64,000 nucleotides of DNA, from NCBI GenBank assembly GCA_963677605.2, contig CAXXDX010000006.1, positions 930,001-994,000 of the forward strand. Reading direction: 5' to 3'. Under the pieces are notes generated by a model that worked only from the letters and a program-made list of their open reading frames with translations, was not told the DNA's origin and ran no database searches. Of this stretch, positions 40,472-48,561 are shown piece by piece; positions within the stretch are counted from its first letter, which is position 1; every line of letters begins with the position of its first letter. The position numbers were made by a program, and so were the translations under genes. Source of the stretch: JAGLOK01 sp963677605. GTDB taxonomy: Bacteria > Bacillota > Clostridia > Christensenellales > UMGS416.

Positions 40472-40716
40472 GCGTCTTCACCTTCTTTCTTCTTATGAAA
40501 GAGCGTAAACACAAACAATGCTGTAACAAGCCCTGAACCAATAACCGCTTCGGTTATTGCAACATCAGGCGCGCGCATTATAACAAACGCGACAACAGCC
40601 AGCATACTTACTGCGGAAAGCAGCAAAACTGATGTGATTTTCTTCTTTGCATTTATGGCGATAACAGCGAGAACCACCATTACGATGCCTATTACAATTT
40701 CAATAATTTCAAGCAT
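40468..40716 (-). CDS. MbhD-like small membrane subunit (DUF4040 type)
   Basis: An approximately 82-aa protein with three hydrophobic helices: LEIIEIVIGIVMVVLAVIAI, SVLLLSAVSMLAVVAFVIM and VIGSGLVTALFVFTLF, with the family motif APDVAITEAVIGSGL between them. It corresponds to the C-terminal MrpA domain and MbhD. The frame opens at 40791 inside the mnhG gene; I prefer the ATG at 40716 (GTGAGG 9 bases upstream); 40722 is an alternative. It lies between mnhG and the MnhB-type gene. Confidence 0.85.
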   Translation of the reverse strand: MLEIIEIVIGIVMVVLAVIAINAKKKITSVLLLSAVSMLAVVAFVIMRAPDVAITEAVIGSGLVTALFVFTLFHKKKEGEDA

Positions 40717-41029
40717 CCCCATCTGCCTCACCCACCTTTCCTTCTTCTTTTTTATACTGTGCAATATTCTTTTTATATGCAGCCCTTGCAAGCGCCGAGC
40801 TTCCCACCGGATTTGTAATTGCTATAAATACTACTATTAGCAGTATCTTTACAAGCCACGAAGGATTAGCAACTCCCACACCAAGTATCAACGCAAAAGC
40901 ACCCAGTGTTGTTGCCTTTGTCCCTGCCTGTATTCGGTTAAACACATCCGGCATGCGGAAAACGCCGAATCCGCCGATAGCAAGAAACACGCCTCCGATT
41001 ATCATTAATATATAAGATGCTATGCTCAT
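40709..41029 (-). CDS. mnhG: Mrp MnhG-type subunit
   Basis: A 106-aa, three-helix membrane protein of the MnhG/PhaG family. Key features are GGVFLAIGGFGVFRMPDVFN, RIQAGTKATTLGAFALILGV and AITNPVGSSALARAAYKKNI. Length is normal. It overlaps mnhF by 4 bases. In Mrp antiporters MnhG is needed for assembly of the E-F-G module. Confidence 0.94.
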   Translation of the reverse strand: MSIASYILMIIGGVFLAIGGFGVFRMPDVFNRIQAGTKATTLGAFALILGVGVANPSWLVKILLIVVFIAITNPVGSSALARAAYKKNIAQYKKEEGKVGEADGDA

Positions 41030-41280
41030 TTTCTGCCCTCCAAAAATCTGGCGAATACTACAGTTTCAAGGAAGGAGAGTATTCCATATGCCAGTGCAAT
41101 GTCGAGATAGAGTGAACTTTTAAATATGAAAGCTAAAAATACGATAGCGGCTGTAACTATAATGTTAATAGTATCAAGCCCTACCACGCGGTCAAACGAT
41201 GTTGGCCCCGCTATAAGCCTTATAAGAGCAAACAGCACACCTATTCCAATGAATGAAAATATAATAATGTTTGCAATCAT
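41026..41280 (-). CDS. mnhF: Mrp MnhF-type subunit
   Basis: An 84-aa, three-helix membrane protein. LIRLIAGPTSFDRVVGLDTI is the family signature, with ALAYGILSFLETVVFARFLE at the C-terminus. It overlaps mnhE and mnhG by 4 bases each, giving the compact E-F-G order found in Mrp operons. Confidence 0.94.
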   Translation of the reverse strand: MIANIIIFSFIGIGVLFALIRLIAGPTSFDRVVGLDTINIIVTAAIVFLAFIFKSSLYLDIALAYGILSFLETVVFARFLEGRK

Positions 41281-41762
41281 TTCGCTCCACCTCCAAGTAT
41301 TTTTTCAAAACTCTGTGAAATCTCTTTTTTATAATCTTCAGAGGTTTCGCCTTTTACATTTACCCAATGCACTAAAACCCCGTCATCCTCCACATCAAGC
41401 GAAAGAGTGCCCGGAGTCAGGGTTATTGAGTTTGCAAGCACAAGTTTTGAAAAATCATCTTTTAAATCCGTTGGAACTTTTACAACCTTCGGATTTATAG
41501 GAAGGCGAGGGCTTAAGACTCTGTAAGCCATATCAAAGTTTGCAATTATAAGTTTATAAATAAATACGGGTATATAAACAAACACAAACTTCAAAAGCCT
41601 TAATACAATTGACAGCCCGAAAGAGTAATTCACGTGCTTTGAAATGATAAAAGATAAAATCAATGCGGCTATACCGCCTAAAATTATCTCTGTCAGCTCA
41701 AATCCTGCAATAAGAACCCACACGAGCCACAAAACAATAAATGTAGAAATCCATTTTTTCAT
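41277..41762 (-). CDS. mnhE: Mrp MnhE-type subunit
   Basis: A 161-aa membrane protein with two to three N-terminal helices and a soluble C-terminal domain containing the family signature KLVLANSITLTPGTLSLDVE. It is the first structural gene of the complex, 24 bases after the ArsR gene. In Mrp antiporters MnhE is part of the sodium/proton-translocating assembly; here it should be part of the membrane arm of an Mbx-like enzyme. Confidence 0.93.
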   Translation of the reverse strand: MKKWISTFIVLWLVWVLIAGFELTEIILGGIAALILSFIISKHVNYSFGLSIVLRLLKFVFVYIPVFIYKLIIANFDMAYRVLSPRLPINPKVVKVPTDLKDDFSKLVLANSITLTPGTLSLDVEDDGVLVHWVNVKGETSEDYKKEISQSFEKILGGGAK

Positions 41763-41786
41763 AGCAAATTCCTTCTCTAAATAATA

Positions 41787-42083
41787 TTAGTCGACCAAAC
41801 AATCAATAACTTTTTTTACGTCGTCATCAACCACGTAATAATTGACTTCGAGTCCGTTTCTTACGCCTTCAACAATGCCTGCGCTTTTAAGTTTAGCAAG
41901 ATGCTGCGAAATAGTAGACTGCGGCATCTCCAGACAACCCGTTATCTTATTGACATTACATCCCGGTTCATTCATTAATCCCCTAATAATGCATAGCCGT
42001 ACGGGATGAGATATCGCTTTTAATGTGTCAGCTGTCTTGCTGATCTTAGCCAGCCTTTGCTTTGCGTCTTTAATTGTAATCAC
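41787..42083 (-). CDS. ArsR/SmtB family transcriptional regulator heading the Mrp/Nuo operon
   Basis: A 98-aa winged-helix repressor. The DNA-recognition helix is in MPQSTISQHLAKLKSAGIVE, preceded by LKAISHPVRLCIIRGLM and followed by the beta wing GVRNGLEVNYYVV. Cys are at positions 31, 42, 50 and 95. A helix-2/3 Cys plus a last-helix Cys is the layout used by persulfide sensors of the BigR/SqrR type; the CxxC of archaeal SurR is absent. It is the first gene of the operon, so it probably autoregulates and controls the complex. Metal sensing remains possible. Confidence 0.88.
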   Translation of the reverse strand: MITIKDAKQRLAKISKTADTLKAISHPVRLCIIRGLMNEPGCNVNKITGCLEMPQSTISQHLAKLKSAGIVEGVRNGLEVNYYVVDDDVKKVIDCLVD

Positions 42084-42151
42084 CTCTTCGTCTGTCTGGT
42101 TTGTTAAAAATTTGGTAAAGTGTTGCGTCGAATCTCAATCACTATATTTAT

Positions 42152-42180
42152 ATATTACGATATAGCGGTATAGTTGTCAA
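42152..42180 (-). promoter_or_regulatory. Promoter and candidate operator of the ArsR-led operon
   Basis: The minus strand shows TTGACA, a 17-base spacer and TAATAT. The spacer contains tandem 8-mers CTATACCG-CTATATCG, and CTATAT/ATATAG forms an inverted repeat across the -10 (42142-42165). These are plausible ArsR sites. TGTTAA-AAAA-TTAACA at 42181-42196 lies just upstream. Confidence 0.68.
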
Positions 42181-42211
42181 TGTTAAAAAATTAACATAAG
42201 ATTTCAAAGTT

Positions 42212-44419
42212 TCAATCTCGTTTTATTGAAACGGGTATGTTGATAAAAAATTTCGTATAATGGTTCCTCTTCGTTACAAACGTCAAGCTTCCACCATGCT
42301 CTTTTATGATTCCATGGCTGATTGAAAGCCCCAGTCCTGTTCCCTCGTCTCTGTCTTTTGTTGTGAAAAACGGATCAAATATTCTGTCCTGAACATCAGC
42401 TGGTATTCCATTTCCGGTGTCAGACACTTCAATGCACACGAAACTTTCATTGGAATTATCTTCATATGCAGCAATTTTAATAATTTTACCATCATCTTCT
42501 TCGGGGAATTTCTCGTTAAGCGAATCTCTCGCATTAGTCACTAAATTCATGATTACCTGTTGAATCTGACTTGCTTTACACTTGATTTTAGGCAAATCCT
42601 TATCTATATCAATCTGCAGATTAATACCGTCATGCCTAAGCGTTGTTTTAATTAGAGAAAGTGTTTTTGCGACAATCTCGCTTACATCTGCCTCGCTGTA
42701 TTCTTGTTTTTGCTGCCTTGAAAAATCCAAAAGATTCCTTACAATCCCGCTTACCCTGTCTGTTTCGCGCAATATTTCATTTGCGCAGCTTTCAACTATG
42801 TCTGAATCATTTTTATCGTCCAGAATAACCTGAGAATAATTCATTATACCGTTAATGGGATTGTTGATCTCATGCGCAATTCCGCTTGCAAGTGTACCTA
42901 TAGCATTAAGTTTCTGCTGATTTCTTACATACTGGTCCATCTCAAGCTTTTCCCGTTCCAGTCTCACCCTTTCAGTAATGTCATGAAAATTAAGCAAAAC
43001 TCCGCTTATATCTTTGTCTTTCATCAGGTTTTTCGCAACTAAATCTATATTCCTAGTTTCTCCGTTTTTGCACATTACCCGAAATTCCATTTTGGATACT
43101 TCGTTGTGCTTTTTTATAAGCTCCCCAAACTGTGCGCTTATATAGTCAGCATCCTCATGATGCACAAGCATAACTCCCGGCTGTCCCAGCAGATCAATAC
43201 TGTTCCATCCGAACAGGCTTTCAATGTTTGGGCTGGCATATGTTATCTCCGCATTATCCCCCAATATCATAATCACATCAGACATGTTTTGAATCATTGC
43301 GCTATACTTTTTTTCGCTGTCAATTAACGTTCTCTCAGCAATAAGCTGCTCAGTAACATCTTTTATAATGCAATGCGTCTGAAAAAATCCGTTGTTTTCA
43401 TTAATCGATATCCGTCCATCCAAGTGTACTTTTATTCTTTCACCTGATTTTTTAAGCATTTCAAAGTTTGCATGGCTTGTTCCTCTGCTCTTGAATTCCT
43501 GGAATTTTCTCATGCAATAATATACATGGTCTCCAACAATGAAATTGTTAAACGGTTTACCGATTACTTCATCTTTTTCATAGCCGAGCATTTCAGCCCA
43601 TGCATTATTAACAGTCAAAATTATACCATCTTCGTTAAGTGACTGATATCCAAGAGGCGCATCTTCAAACAAAAGCTTAAACCGCTCTTGACTGTCTTTA
43701 AGCGCAGTTCTTGAAGCTATAAGTTCTGTAACGTCGTTTATAAATCCAATGAACTGGTTTTCATCCAGCTTCACGCTGCTGAGCTCCCAAATTCTGATAC
43801 CGTCATATTTATGCTCGCATCTGTACTGAGCCTCAAACCTTTCTTTCAGGCTTCTTTGCTCAAACAAATCCTTTATCGCCCTGCTATAGTCTTCCTTTGC
43901 AACAAAATCCAATATCCGTCTGCCTATTATTTCCTCGCTGCTATATCCGCTGATTCTTCTTGTCTGCTTATTAACATAGAGAATTTCTCCCATGTTATTT
44001 GCAATAAATATGCCGTAAGGTGCATCTTCTATATATTTATTTACTTTGTAATAGTCACTTTCAGTCTTTTTAAATACATGAATAAATAAAAAATCATGAT
44101 TATAAAAATATGAGTCCGCATAACATTGACTAGTTGCCCCAAAAAAACATATCGGAAATTCTTCTTTGATGCGTTCATTTGCCTGCATTAAAAAAGACAG
44201 CCACATAAAGCTGTCAGACTTATTATTATCATCAATTTCTTTTGCTGTTTTGCCGATTATATCTTCTTCATCTAAATTATTATTATCAAAAAAGCTGTGG
44301 CTAATATATACAATCTCATAATCCAAAGGATTATTTGATGCGCCCGCAATTATACGGCTTATCAAAAAAACCTCTTCATCATTGATTGATTTTTTATGAT
44401 GTGTCAGCTGCTTATCCAT
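42212..44419 (-). CDS. Cytoplasmic multi-PAS sensor histidine kinase
   Basis: A 735-aa kinase without membrane segments. After an N-terminal region (1-120, PAS-like) come three PAS domains: about 130-235 (APYGIFIANNMGEILYVNKQ), 245-355 (APLGYQSLNEDGIILTVNNA) and 370-480 (MSDVIMILGDNAEITYASPN). The HisKA box GIAHEINNPINGIMNYSQ holds the phospho-His, and the ATPase domain has IQQVIMNLVTNARDSL, DTGNGIP and GTGLGLSISHGII. It is upstream-coupled to the receiver-HD-GYP gene 29 bases before it. It is a paralogue of the kinase at 49942-52158. Confidence 0.92.
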   Translation of the reverse strand: MDKQLTHHKKSINDEEVFLISRIIAGASNNPLDYEIVYISHSFFDNNNLDEEDIIGKTAKEIDDNNKSDSFMWLSFLMQANERIKEEFPICFFGATSQCYADSYFYNHDFLFIHVFKKTESDYYKVNKYIEDAPYGIFIANNMGEILYVNKQTRRISGYSSEEIIGRRILDFVAKEDYSRAIKDLFEQRSLKERFEAQYRCEHKYDGIRIWELSSVKLDENQFIGFINDVTELIASRTALKDSQERFKLLFEDAPLGYQSLNEDGIILTVNNAWAEMLGYEKDEVIGKPFNNFIVGDHVYYCMRKFQEFKSRGTSHANFEMLKKSGERIKVHLDGRISINENNGFFQTHCIIKDVTEQLIAERTLIDSEKKYSAMIQNMSDVIMILGDNAEITYASPNIESLFGWNSIDLLGQPGVMLVHHEDADYISAQFGELIKKHNEVSKMEFRVMCKNGETRNIDLVAKNLMKDKDISGVLLNFHDITERVRLEREKLEMDQYVRNQQKLNAIGTLASGIAHEINNPINGIMNYSQVILDDKNDSDIVESCANEILRETDRVSGIVRNLLDFSRQQKQEYSEADVSEIVAKTLSLIKTTLRHDGINLQIDIDKDLPKIKCKASQIQQVIMNLVTNARDSLNEKFPEEDDGKIIKIAAYEDNSNESFVCIEVSDTGNGIPADVQDRIFDPFFTTKDRDEGTGLGLSISHGIIKEHGGSLTFVTKRNHYTKFFINIPVSIKRD

Positions 44420-44448
44420 AATAAGCTCCTTTAAGACTTAATCATAAA

Positions 44449-45507
44449 CTAAATTTCATATGTTATTTTTTCTGCTTTATCCTCAAATGTGTAATTGTCT
44501 TTATTAAACAGCTCAAGTGCAGCATCTACTATTTTCTCGTCAAATTTTACGCCTTTGTTGGATTTAATTTCTTCACATGCCATCTCAAGCCCCAATCCCG
44601 GTCTATAAGGTCTATGAGAGGTCATCGCCTCAACAACATCCGCTACAGCAAGTACTTTAGCCTCATCCAATATTTCATCTTCGCTGAGTCCGTCAGGATA
44701 GCCGCTTCCGTCCAGCCTTTCATGGTGCTGCTTTACTATGCTTGCGACAGGCCAAGGAAGGTCAAGCTTTCTAAGCACACTATATCCATATTCTACATGG
44801 CTTTTAATTATTTCAAACTCCACAGGGTTCAGTTTCGACGGCTTTGTAAGTATCTCTGACGGTACAGAAATTTTCCCTAAATCATGCAAATAGCCGCTTA
44901 CATAAAGACCTGTAAGATTTTTATCCGGCATTCCGATTTTTTTGCCTATCTTAACAGCCAGATTCCCGACTCTGATCTGATGTCCGGCAGTGTACGGATC
45001 TCTAAGCTCAAGAATCGATGATACCACTTCTATCGTTGACTGCATTGTCTTTTGAAGCGACTCGGTTCGTTCCCTAACTAAGTCTTCCAAATGATATCTA
45101 TAATTCTTATTTTCTTTTTCAAGTTCTTTTTTTGAGTCTACAAGCTCTTTATAAGAAAGCGCTCTGCTGACGCAGCCTAATAATGTAGGCTTGTCGATTG
45201 GCTTTGTAATGTACTCAAAGGCATTATACTTAACAGATGTGGACGCCGTCTCTACTGTAGGCTCTCCCGTCATTATCACAAGAGGTATATCCGGGTTAAT
45301 CTCTTTCACTTTTTGAAGAAGATCAATCCCTGTTCCTTTTGGCATAATAATATCGGATATTATAAGATCATAATTATTTTTTTCTACGAGCTCTATTGCC
45401 TGAGCTACATTTTCTGCAGTATTAACATCATATCCTTCTTTTGACAGAAATATCTCAAAAGTATATCTAATGCTTTTTTCATCATCCACTACTAATATTG
45501 AGCTCAT
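44449..45507 (-). CDS. Response regulator with HD-GYP output (RpfG type)
   Basis: A 352-aa protein with a receiver domain (residues 1-120; phospho-acceptor D52, K102 in the TKPID motif), a coiled linker (about 120-160) and an HD-GYP domain. The catalytic set is complete: H208-D209 (YLHDLGK), H261-H262 and G269-Y-P271 (HHERLDGSGYP). It probably degrades cyclic di-GMP under control of the kinase encoded downstream in the same operon. Its own promoter is at 45557-45585. Confidence 0.93.
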   Translation of the reverse strand: MSSILVVDDEKSIRYTFEIFLSKEGYDVNTAENVAQAIELVEKNNYDLIISDIIMPKGTGIDLLQKVKEINPDIPLVIMTGEPTVETASTSVKYNAFEYITKPIDKPTLLGCVSRALSYKELVDSKKELEKENKNYRYHLEDLVRERTESLQKTMQSTIEVVSSILELRDPYTAGHQIRVGNLAVKIGKKIGMPDKNLTGLYVSGYLHDLGKISVPSEILTKPSKLNPVEFEIIKSHVEYGYSVLRKLDLPWPVASIVKQHHERLDGSGYPDGLSEDEILDEAKVLAVADVVEAMTSHRPYRPGLGLEMACEEIKSNKGVKFDEKIVDAALELFNKDNYTFEDKAEKITYEI

Positions 45508-45556
45508 ATTAATATCCTTATTCGTTATACACCAAATAAATCATTGATTAGTTAAT

Positions 45557-45585
45557 ATTGTAATACTTTTTTTAAGCCATATCAA
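45557..45585 (-). promoter_or_regulatory. Promoter of the receiver-HD-GYP/kinase operon
   Basis: The minus strand reads TTGATA, a 17-base spacer and TACAAT, 5 of 6 at each box, 50 bases before the ATG. The divergent plus-strand kinase gene starts 88 bases to the right. Confidence 0.7.
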
Positions 45586-45673
45586 ATAGATAATATCGTT
45601 ATATGGAAATTCTATCTATATTATGGTAAAATATTAGCTGAATATACATATTTTATATCTGAAAGATGATGTT

Positions 45674-48097
45674 ATGGATTTTAAACCTTTGCAAAAAAGG
45701 CGCATTTTGTTTCTTTCTATAGCCATAGTGTTGACTATATTAATTGTCCTGTTCGGAGTGCTTTATTACATAACAAATAAAAACAGAGTTATAAAGCAGG
45801 AATATGACACTCTGGAAGCCATCGGTAAATGGAAGCTCATGCAGATAAACAATTGGAGAGAGGATCTTATCAGCCTCCTTAAAGCAAACTTCAGCAAAAA
45901 CTTTTTTGATCAGATAAATGCAGTTTCGGGAAATCACAGCGACGAAGCCATTACATATTTAGAAGATAAGTTTGAAAACATAATATCGACACAGCATATA
46001 AATTACTGCATATTGCTAGACAATAATCTTGAAGTGTTATACTCAACAAAAGCAGATCATGATATAAGTCATTTATACACTCAGACAAAAGAAGCATTTG
46101 AAAAATCCGAAAAATCAGGAGAACCTGTTTTCTCGGATTTTTATTTATGTGAAACCAATGAGGCTCATTCTGAAATTGTATATACAATTAAAAAAACAGA
46201 AGGCACATATTTATATCTGATTTTCGGTATAGATATAAAATATTATCTTTTGCCCTTGATTCAAACATGGCCTCTGCACAGCGATACATCAGAAACTCTG
46301 TTATTTAAAGCAGAAGATGGAAATATAGTGTTTTTGAATGAGTTAAGACATATTGAAAATTCCGCACTGTCATTTACCATACCAATGACAGAGACAGATC
46401 TGCCTGCAGTTCAAATCGCAAGCGGCAAACAGGGAATAGTTATCGGTGATGATTATAGAGGCGTTAAAACAATTGCTTACGGCAGTCCTATAAATGATAC
46501 CGACTGGTATATATTAGCTAAAATTGACTATGATGAAGCTTTTGCCAATATGTATAAACAACATGCTTATATTGTACTTATAATCTTGCTTCTTATTGTA
46601 ATTTCACCTCTTATTATACTGTATTTTATTACAAAAAACGATTACACTACCACAATCAAAATGTACAATCTTGAGAGAGATAAAAACAAAACAAATGAGT
46701 TTTTCAAATTTATAATAAATAACCTGCCCCAGAGAATTTTCTGGAAAGACACAAACTTCATTTACCAGGGCTGTAATGAACAATTTGCAAAAGACCGTGG
46801 ATATACAAGCGAAAAGGAAATAGTAGGAATGACAGACTTTGATTTATTTCCGTATGAACAAGCAGAAGTTTTCAGAGATATCGACAAAAAGATTCTTTTT
46901 ACGCTTGAACCTAAAAAAGGCTATGAAGACATGGGGATTGAAGATGGCGAAGAATTTTGGCTGTATAAAAATAAAATCCCTATTGTGAATAGAGAAAAGA
47001 AAGTTCTTGGTGTTCTAGGCACATATGAAGATATCACAGAGCAGAAAAAAACACAGAACGAAATATACAAACAGACTAAGTTCCTGCAGACAGTTTATAA
47101 AAACATTGATGCTGTCTTGTTTTCTTTTGATAAAAACGGAATTATTTCATTTATTGAAGGCAATCTGGTCAATAAGCTTATGCCAAATCACGGAAATATC
47201 ACAGGACAAAAATTTACTGAAGTCTTTTCGGATAAAGACATATTTTCAGCATATGAAAACTCCCTTAGCGGAGAAGACCAGGTTATACATGAAACAAAAT
47301 TTAAAGATACATATATAGATATCTTCCTTCACCCTTCTTTTAACTCCAAGAAAGAAGTTACAGCAGTTTATGGCATTGCAGTTGATATCACTCAGCTTCA
47401 TTATGCAATTAGTGAACTTAAGCGCTCAAATATGGATCTTGAGCAGTTTGCATATGTTGCCTCCCATGATTTGCAGGAACCTCTGAGAATGGTATCAAAC
47501 TTTACTCAGCTGCTGGAAAAAAAATATGCGGATAAACTTGACGAAAACGCTAACAAATATATATTTTACGCAGTTGACGGCGCAAAAAGGATGCAGACTT
47601 TAATAAATGATTTGTTGAGCTATTCAAGAATCAATACTCATGCCAAAAAGCACGAAGAAGTTGATATGAATGAAATTGTAAAAAAAGCAAAATACAATCT
47701 TACAACAGCAATAAATGAGTGCCACGCAAAAGTTTTAAGCGATGACCTTCCTATAATTAACGCAGAGCCTACTCAAATGCTGCAGATTATGCAAAATCTA
47801 ATAGGAAACGCATTGAAATTTAAGAAAGATAATGAGTCTCCGGTTATAAAAGTTTCATATAAAGAAAACTCAACCCATTATGAATTTTGTATTTCAGATA
47901 ACGGAATTGGCATAGATAAAAAATATCATGAAAGAATCTTCATTATTTTCCAGAGACTTCATTCCAGAACAGAATACAGCGGCACCGGAATAGGGCTTGC
48001 TATATGCAAAAGAATAGCTGAAAAGCACGGCGGCAAAATATGGTTTGAATCCACACAAGAAGAAGGCTCAAACTTTTTCTTTACAATAGCAAAATAA
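45674..48097 (+). CDS. Membrane sensor histidine kinase with two PAS domains (phytochrome-kinase type)
   Basis: An 807-aa kinase. A first membrane helix at about 12-32 (FLSIAIVLTILIVLFGVLYY), an external sensor domain of about 260 residues and a second helix near 300-320 (HAYIVLIILLLIVISPLIIL) precede two PAS domains (QRIFWKDTNFIYQGCNEQFA; IDAVLFSFDKNGIISFIEG). The kinase core is the phytochrome-associated type: EQFAYVASHDLQEPLRMVSN with the phospho-His, then MQIMQNLIGNALKFKKDN and GTGIGLAICKRIAEKHGG. An Rcp1-type receiver follows 17 bases downstream and is the likely partner. No bilin-binding domain is present. Confidence 0.92.
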   Translation: MDFKPLQKRRILFLSIAIVLTILIVLFGVLYYITNKNRVIKQEYDTLEAIGKWKLMQINNWREDLISLLKANFSKNFFDQINAVSGNHSDEAITYLEDKFENIISTQHINYCILLDNNLEVLYSTKADHDISHLYTQTKEAFEKSEKSGEPVFSDFYLCETNEAHSEIVYTIKKTEGTYLYLIFGIDIKYYLLPLIQTWPLHSDTSETLLFKAEDGNIVFLNELRHIENSALSFTIPMTETDLPAVQIASGKQGIVIGDDYRGVKTIAYGSPINDTDWYILAKIDYDEAFANMYKQHAYIVLIILLLIVISPLIILYFITKNDYTTTIKMYNLERDKNKTNEFFKFIINNLPQRIFWKDTNFIYQGCNEQFAKDRGYTSEKEIVGMTDFDLFPYEQAEVFRDIDKKILFTLEPKKGYEDMGIEDGEEFWLYKNKIPIVNREKKVLGVLGTYEDITEQKKTQNEIYKQTKFLQTVYKNIDAVLFSFDKNGIISFIEGNLVNKLMPNHGNITGQKFTEVFSDKDIFSAYENSLSGEDQVIHETKFKDTYIDIFLHPSFNSKKEVTAVYGIAVDITQLHYAISELKRSNMDLEQFAYVASHDLQEPLRMVSNFTQLLEKKYADKLDENANKYIFYAVDGAKRMQTLINDLLSYSRINTHAKKHEEVDMNEIVKKAKYNLTTAINECHAKVLSDDLPIINAEPTQMLQIMQNLIGNALKFKKDNESPVIKVSYKENSTHYEFCISDNGIGIDKKYHERIFIIFQRLHSRTEYSGTGIGLAICKRIAEKHGGKIWFESTQEEGSNFFFTIAK

Positions 48098-48114
48098 ATA
48101 AGGAGGCAGATATA

Positions 48115-48555
48115 ATGGCGCACTACAAATCAGTAGACATACTTCTCGTGGAAGATAATGAGGGCGACGCTGAACTAGCCAGAGAAGCGTTAACGGCAAG
48201 CATGATGAATAACAATCTCTTTTGGGTTGACAACGGAGAAAAGGCTGTTGATTTCGTAAACAAAAAAGGAGAATACACAGAAATGCCGCGTCCGGATTTA
48301 ATCATCCTTGACTTAAACCTCCCACGCATGGACGGAAGAGAAGTTCTTAAATACCTGAAAAACCACGAGGATTTTAAGTCAATACCCATAGTCATCTTAA
48401 CTACATCAAGCGATGAGATAGATGTCCTTAAGAGCTATAAGCTTCATGCAAACTGTTATATTACAAAACCACTTGATCTTGACCGATTTATAGATGTTGT
48501 GGAATCTATAAAAGGTTTTTGGCTGTCAATTGTTAAACTTCCGAACGGAGGATGA
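48115..48555 (+). CDS. Rcp1-type single-domain response regulator
   Basis: A 146-aa receiver. Residues DILLVEDNEGDAELAREAL, the acceptor D66 (IILDLNLPRMDG), TTSS at the switch position and K in CYITKPLDLD match the Rcp1 group that partners phytochrome-type kinases. A lengthened loop (KKGEYTEMPRPD) before the acceptor is typical of this group. GGAGG precedes the ATG. It lies between its probable kinase and a receiver-PAS-HD-GYP gene, suggesting a phosphotransfer chain. Confidence 0.9.
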   Translation: MAHYKSVDILLVEDNEGDAELAREALTASMMNNNLFWVDNGEKAVDFVNKKGEYTEMPRPDLIILDLNLPRMDGREVLKYLKNHEDFKSIPIVILTTSSDEIDVLKSYKLHANCYITKPLDLDRFIDVVESIKGFWLSIVKLPNGG

Positions 48556-48561
48556 TTACTT

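Noticed and set aside
31150..42083. Ordinary Mrp sodium/proton antiporter, or standard complex I, as the identity of the operon
   Set aside because: An Mrp operon has no NuoB-C-D-I genes, and complex I has no MnhE-F-G-B genes and would have NuoE/F/G. The mixture and order fit only the Mbh/Mbx class.
45674..48097. Bacteriophytochrome
   Set aside because: Only the kinase core is of phytochrome type; there is no GAF/PHY region or bilin-binding Cys, and the N-terminus is a membrane-anchored external sensor.
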